DNA from: Alphaproteobacteria bacterium UBA7691
GTDB taxonomy: Bacteria > Pseudomonadota > Alphaproteobacteria > Ferrovibrionales > Ferrovibrionaceae
Direction: 5' to 3'
Length of the DNA: 9,694 bases
Assembly (NCBI GenBank): GCA_002482765.1
Contig: DLGP01000147.1
Location: 70,963 to 80,656 of the forward strand
Shown: piece after piece, positions 7,486 through 9,694 of the stretch
Layout of the letters: the number at the start of each line of letters is the position of its first letter
Position numbering within the stretch: position 1 is the first letter of the stretch
Translations under genes and position numbers: made by a program
The notes under the pieces: generated by a model
The model's database searches: none
What the model was told of the DNA's origin: nothing
Seen by the model: the letters and a program-made list of their open reading frames with translations, nothing else

Positions 7486-7738
7486 GCGTTGCGTCTGGAG
7501 GCGGTAGCCGCTAGGAGAAGCGCGCAGCAGGTACCTCGCGCGGTACCTGCGAGCGTTTCGACAGCCCAAGCTCGCGAGCGTCCAGTGGACGCTCGTGTGC
7601 GCAGGGCGGATGCCGCCTCCAGACGCAACCCCGGAGGGGCCGGGCGCTTTTGCGTTTTGCGCGTGTCGCCCGGCTTGGCCGTAGTCCCACTACGCCCGGC
7701 GCCGGGCTCCTCCGCAAAACGCAAAATCGCCGCGGCGA

Positions 7739-7770
7739 AGGTGCTTCCAAATGAATATGAAACGCTCTAG
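7739..7770. repeat. Right terminal inverted repeat, carrying the lptE start
   Basis: 32 bp, beginning AGGTGCTTCC and ending AACGCTCTAG, the inverted partner of 7454-7485. It contains both candidate lptE start codons (7751 and 7757) and most of the weak Shine-Dalgarno GAAGG (7737-7741). In a transcript carrying both repeats these would be base-paired. Confidence 0.9.
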
Positions 7771-8287
7771 GCGAGTCATCCTGGCGCTGACGCTCCTGGC
7801 CCTGCTGCCGGGCCTTGCCGGCTGCGGTTTCAAGCCGCTTTATGGCCGCCAGGATGGCGACTTGACGGTGTCGGAATTCAGCCGTGTCTCCATCGAGCAG
7901 GCCGAGAACCGCACCACGCAGCTGGTGCGCAATCACCTGCTCGATATGCTGACACCGCTCGGCGCGCCGGAAAAACCGCTTTATCGCCTGGAACTGCGCG
8001 TGATCGAGAATATCTCCAACGTGCTGGTGACGCGCTCGGATGAAGTGACGCGCAACAATCTGGCCATGCAGATTGCCTATCGGCTGCATGATTACCGCAG
8101 CGGCACCATTATCAGCCAAGGCAATGTCAGCAGCCTGGTTTCATACAATCTGGTACGCGCCGATTACGCCAACCTGGTCAGCGAACGTGATGCCCGCACC
8201 CGCGCCGCGCGCGATGGCGCCGAGCAATTGCGCATCGTGCTGGGCAATTTTTTCAGCCGGCGGCAGAATAGCCAGAAGCCGGGCTGA
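7751..8287 (+). CDS. lptE: LPS-assembly lipoprotein LptE
   Basis: A 178-residue outer-membrane lipoprotein that plugs and helps fold the LptD barrel, inserting lipopolysaccharide into the outer leaflet. The signal peptide has a basic start, a Leu-rich core and the lipobox Leu-Ala-Gly-Cys (Cys25), then Gly-Phe-Lys-Pro-Leu-Tyr-Gly, the hallmark N-terminus of mature LptE. The rest (about 40-170) fits the LptE fold, ending in a basic tail. The ATG at 7751 lies inside the right repeat of the inserted element, with GAAGG 9 nt upstream; ATG 7757 is an alternative. There is no usable start downstream before the lipobox, so the element provides the first residues (Met-Asn-Met-Lys-Arg). The native start was probably ATG 7444, giving Met-Trp-Trp-Ser-Arg-Arg. 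holA follows after 4 nt. The gene is otherwise intact. Confidence 0.92.
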   Translation: MNMKRSRRVILALTLLALLPGLAGCGFKPLYGRQDGDLTVSEFSRVSIEQAENRTTQLVRNHLLDMLTPLGAPEKPLYRLELRVIENISNVLVTRSDEVTRNNLAMQIAYRLHDYRSGTIISQGNVSSLVSYNLVRADYANLVSERDARTRAARDGAEQLRIVLGNFFSRRQNSQKPG

Positions 8288-8291
8288 ACCG

Positions 8292-9317
8292 ATGAAACTG
8301 AAACCGGGCGAGATTGAAGGCTTCCTGCGCAAGCCGCCCGCTGCCCTGCGCGCGGCGCTGATCTTCGGCCCCGATCAGGGCCTGGTGCATGAACGCGCCA
8401 AGGCCTTGGCTGCCACTCTGGTGCCTGATCTTGATCCCACCTTCAACCTGGTCAACCTGAGCGCCGCGCAGCTTGGCGACGATCCGGCACGGCTGAATGA
8501 CGAAGCCGCCGCGATGTCGCTGATGGGTGGCCGCCGCGTGGTGACGGTGAGTAATGCCGGCGACCGCCTGGGCAAGCTGTTTGCCGAATTCCTCAGTGAA
8601 TTGCCGGGCGATGCCCTGGTGATCGTGGAAGCCGGCGAACTGACCGGGCGCTCGTCGCTGCGCAGCGCTTTCGAAGCCGCGCCGCTGGCGGTGGCGGTGC
8701 CGTGTTATGCCGACGACCCGCATGCCCTGGCCGGCGTGATCCGCAGCATGATCCAGGAGAGCGGCCACAAGGTTGATGACGATGCGCTGGCTTTCCTGCG
8801 CGACAATCTCGGCTCCGACCGCCTGGTGACACGCGGCGAGATCAACAAGCTGCTGCTCTACAAGGGCGACGAGGCCGGCCCGATCACCTTGCAGGATGCC
8901 GAAGCCTGCATCGGCGACAGTTCGGTGGGCAATCTGGACGATGCCGCCTTTGCCGCCTTTGGCGGAGACATCGCCAAACTGGCCGAAGCCTTGGCGCAAA
9001 GCGAAATGGCCGGCGAATCGCCGGTGGCGATCCTGCGCGTGACGCAGAAACATGCCCAGCGCCTGCATCTTGGCATCGCGCGCATGAATAGCGGCGGCGG
9101 CGATCCAAAATTCCTTGCCAAGAGCCTGGGCGTGTTCTGGAAACGCGAGGACGCCTTTGTGCGGCAATTAAAGCTGTGGTCGCCGGAACGGCTGATGCGC
9201 GCGCTGGAAATCCTGACCGATGCCGAACTCAATGCCAAAAGCACCGGCATCCCCGCCGACGCCGTGACCGGCGACGCCCTGCTGCGTATTGCCCGGGCGG
9301 CGCGCGTGGCGCGCTGA
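8292..9317 (+). CDS. holA: DNA polymerase III subunit delta
   Basis: A 341-residue cytoplasmic subunit of the replicative clamp loader, which opens the beta sliding clamp. The start of the protein (KLKPGEIEGFL, then ALIFGPDQGLVHERA) is typical of alphaproteobacterial delta, with a degenerate, non-hydrolysing nucleotide-binding region. The later segments follow the family: a VVTVSNAGDRL strand-turn, a middle region with GDALVIVEAGEL, GSDRLVTRGEINKLLLYKG, and a C-terminal collar domain with ILRVTQKHAQRLH. The length fits the family. The start is ATG 8292, 4 nt after the lptE stop; a longer frame reaching back to 8073 would overlap lptE and is unlikely. No strong Shine-Dalgarno is present, so it is probably translated by coupling to lptE. 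It is the last gene of the operon, convergent with mutS. Confidence 0.94.
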   Translation: MKLKPGEIEGFLRKPPAALRAALIFGPDQGLVHERAKALAATLVPDLDPTFNLVNLSAAQLGDDPARLNDEAAAMSLMGGRRVVTVSNAGDRLGKLFAEFLSELPGDALVIVEAGELTGRSSLRSAFEAAPLAVAVPCYADDPHALAGVIRSMIQESGHKVDDDALAFLRDNLGSDRLVTRGEINKLLLYKGDEAGPITLQDAEACIGDSSVGNLDDAAFAAFGGDIAKLAEALAQSEMAGESPVAILRVTQKHAQRLHLGIARMNSGGGDPKFLAKSLGVFWKREDAFVRQLKLWSPERLMRALEILTDAELNAKSTGIPADAVTGDALLRIARAARVAR

Positions 9318-9366
9318 TCAGGATATGGGCTTTACGCTGGCTGCGGCCAGAATTCAAACCAAAGCC

Positions 9367-9456
9367 GTCATGGTCGGCGCAGGCCGACCATCCACGCGTG
9401 TTTTTGCCGGTCAGTTAAATAAAAAACGTGGATGGTACGCCTTCGCGTACCATGAC
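9367..9456. repeat. REP-like double-hairpin repeat, right copy, between holA and mutS
   Basis: A complete 90-bp copy of the repeat at 1-85, in reverse orientation. The outer ends are GTCATGGT (9367-9374) and ACCATGAC (9449-9456). One hairpin is GGTCGGC/GCCGACC (9372-9378 with 9383-9389), the other GGTACGC/GCGTACC (9434-9440 with 9445-9451). The inner flanks are ATCCACG and CGTGGAT, and the spacer shares a TTTAACTG core with the left copy when reversed. It lies between the convergent 3' ends of holA and mutS and may act as a bidirectional transcription barrier or 3'-end stabiliser, as REP elements do. Confidence 0.85.
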
Positions 9457-9474
9457 GATCTTGGCTGGTCCCGG

Positions 9475-9694
9475 CTACTCGGCCAGCTTGCCTTTTAATT
9501 CGAACAACAGGTCGAGCGCCTGGCGCGGGCTGAGGCTATCCAGATCGGCGGCCTTCAAGGCCGCCTCCACATCCGACTCGCGCGCCACCGGCGCTGCCGG
9601 CCGGGCCAGGTTGAACAGCGGCAAATCGTCAGCCAGGCTTTGCGCTGCGCGGCCACCCTGCTGCTGCGCTTCCAGATGGCGCAGCACCTCGGCG
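9475..9694 (-). CDS. mutS: DNA mismatch repair protein MutS, C-terminal end (partial)
   Basis: The last 72 or so codons of mutS, running off the right edge. The visible part begins inside the end of the ATPase domain region (Ala-Glu-Val-Leu-Arg-His-Leu-Glu, matching the RAxEVLxxLE helix) and continues through the variable linker with DDLPLF to the C-terminal segment with LDSLSPRQALDLLFELK, a MutS C-terminus signature. MutS binds mismatches as a dimer and recruits MutL. The N-terminal mismatch-binding and Walker motifs are outside the window. The stop is TAG at 9475-9477. The gene is convergent with holA. Confidence 0.9.
   Translation of the reverse strand, partial: AEVLRHLEAQQQGGRAAQSLADDLPLFNLARPAAPVARESDVEAALKAADLDSLSPRQALDLLFELKGKLAE

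Larger units (their letters stand above)
7444..7770 (+). other. Read-through ORF from the ancestral lptE start
   Basis: ATG 7444 overlaps the last codons of leuS in another frame and begins Met-Trp-Trp-Ser-Arg. It then runs through the whole inserted element without a stop for 108 codons, ending at the TAG in the right-hand CTAG (7768-7770). Without the element the same start would continue in frame into lptE. The encoded peptide is Ala/Arg-rich, low-complexity and resembles no family, so I do not think it is a functional protein. Its translation could still matter, because its stop codon lies 15-17 nt downstream of the current lptE ATG (7751-7753), which favours translational coupling. Whether it is translated is unknown. 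Confidence 0.45.
7454..7770. mobile_element. MITE-like palindromic element inserted between leuS and lptE
   Basis: A 317-bp non-autonomous element. Its ends are 32-bp inverted repeats, 7454-7485 and 7739-7770, identical except for one position (7462/7762), both starting CTAGAGCG. CTAG (or the TA in it) is probably the duplicated target. Inside are two large arms: a perfect 17-bp stem (7488-7504 with 7613-7629) and a perfect 14-bp stem (7648-7661 with 7713-7726). Smaller hairpins lie within them (7527-7535 with 7542-7550; 7575-7583 with 7587-7595; 7668-7674 with 7701-7707). There is also a 12-bp self-complementary block at 7727-7738. No transposase is encoded. CTAGAGC-ended palindromes are common in alphaproteobacterial genomes, but I cannot name this family. 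Deleting it with one CTAG restores an overlapping leuS-lptE junction. Confidence 0.85.

Noticed and set aside
7488..7726. Simple Rho-independent terminator for leuS
   Set aside because: The large stems are not followed by T-tracts, and ending transcription there would cut off essential lptE and holA unless an internal promoter exists.
7454..7770. CRISPR array or riboswitch explanation for the palindromic region
   Set aside because: There are no regularly spaced direct repeats, and the inverted ends with CTAG flanks plus the restored empty site fit an inserted element better than a native regulatory RNA.
7511..8119. 202-codon minus-strand frame across lptE and the element
   Set aside because: Antisense to lptE and running into the palindromic element; the openness reflects high GC and palindromy, not a transposase. 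No DDE or serine/tyrosine recombinase motif is seen.
8073..8291. Extended N-terminus for holA reaching back into lptE
   Set aside because: It would overlap over 200 bp of lptE and add residues not resembling the delta subunit; ATG 8292 begins right at the family N-terminus.

Overview
The window looks like a GC-rich alphaproteobacterial chromosome, probably a Rhodospirillales-type lineage. This rests on gene order (a DUF3576 lipoprotein, leuS, lptE and holA on one strand), the style of the porins, and short palindromic repeats typical of Alphaproteobacteria. There is no sign of phage, plasmid, CRISPR, tRNA or rRNA. Species cannot be fixed from the sequence alone.

Layout. Bases 1-85 carry most of a REP-like double-hairpin repeat. 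Next come two tandem, minus-strand porin paralogues (258-1496 and 1744-2967), each followed by its own intrinsic terminator. A minus-strand TPR plus SAM-methyltransferase gene lies upstream of them (3242-4156). It is divergent from a plus-strand operon: DUF3576 lipoprotein (4296-4856), leuS (4896-7457), lptE (7751-8287) and holA (8292-9317). A second copy of the double-hairpin repeat, in opposite orientation (9367-9456), separates holA from the convergent mutS, of which only the 3' end (9475 to the window edge) is present.

The strongest finding is between leuS and lptE. A 317-bp element (7454-7770) with 32-bp terminal inverted repeats (one mismatch), CTAG at both ends and several nested palindromes has gone in exactly at the leuS stop codon. 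Deleting it with one CTAG rebuilds an ancestral junction in which lptE starts at ATG 7444, overlapping the end of leuS, and begins Met-Trp-Trp-Ser-Arg-Arg. Today lptE must start inside the right-hand repeat (ATG 7751 or 7757), so the element supplies the ribosome-binding region, start codon and first residues of an essential outer-membrane assembly lipoprotein. The old start still reads across the whole element for 108 codons and stops at the right-hand CTAG, overlapping the new lptE start. This suggests translational coupling, or control by RNA folding, inside an essential operon.

How the genes fit together: the porins provide outer-membrane permeability. The plus-strand operon joins translation (LeuRS), LPS export (LptE), replication (clamp-loader delta) and a lipoprotein of unknown role, an arrangement inherited by descent rather than one pathway. 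MutS is mismatch repair.
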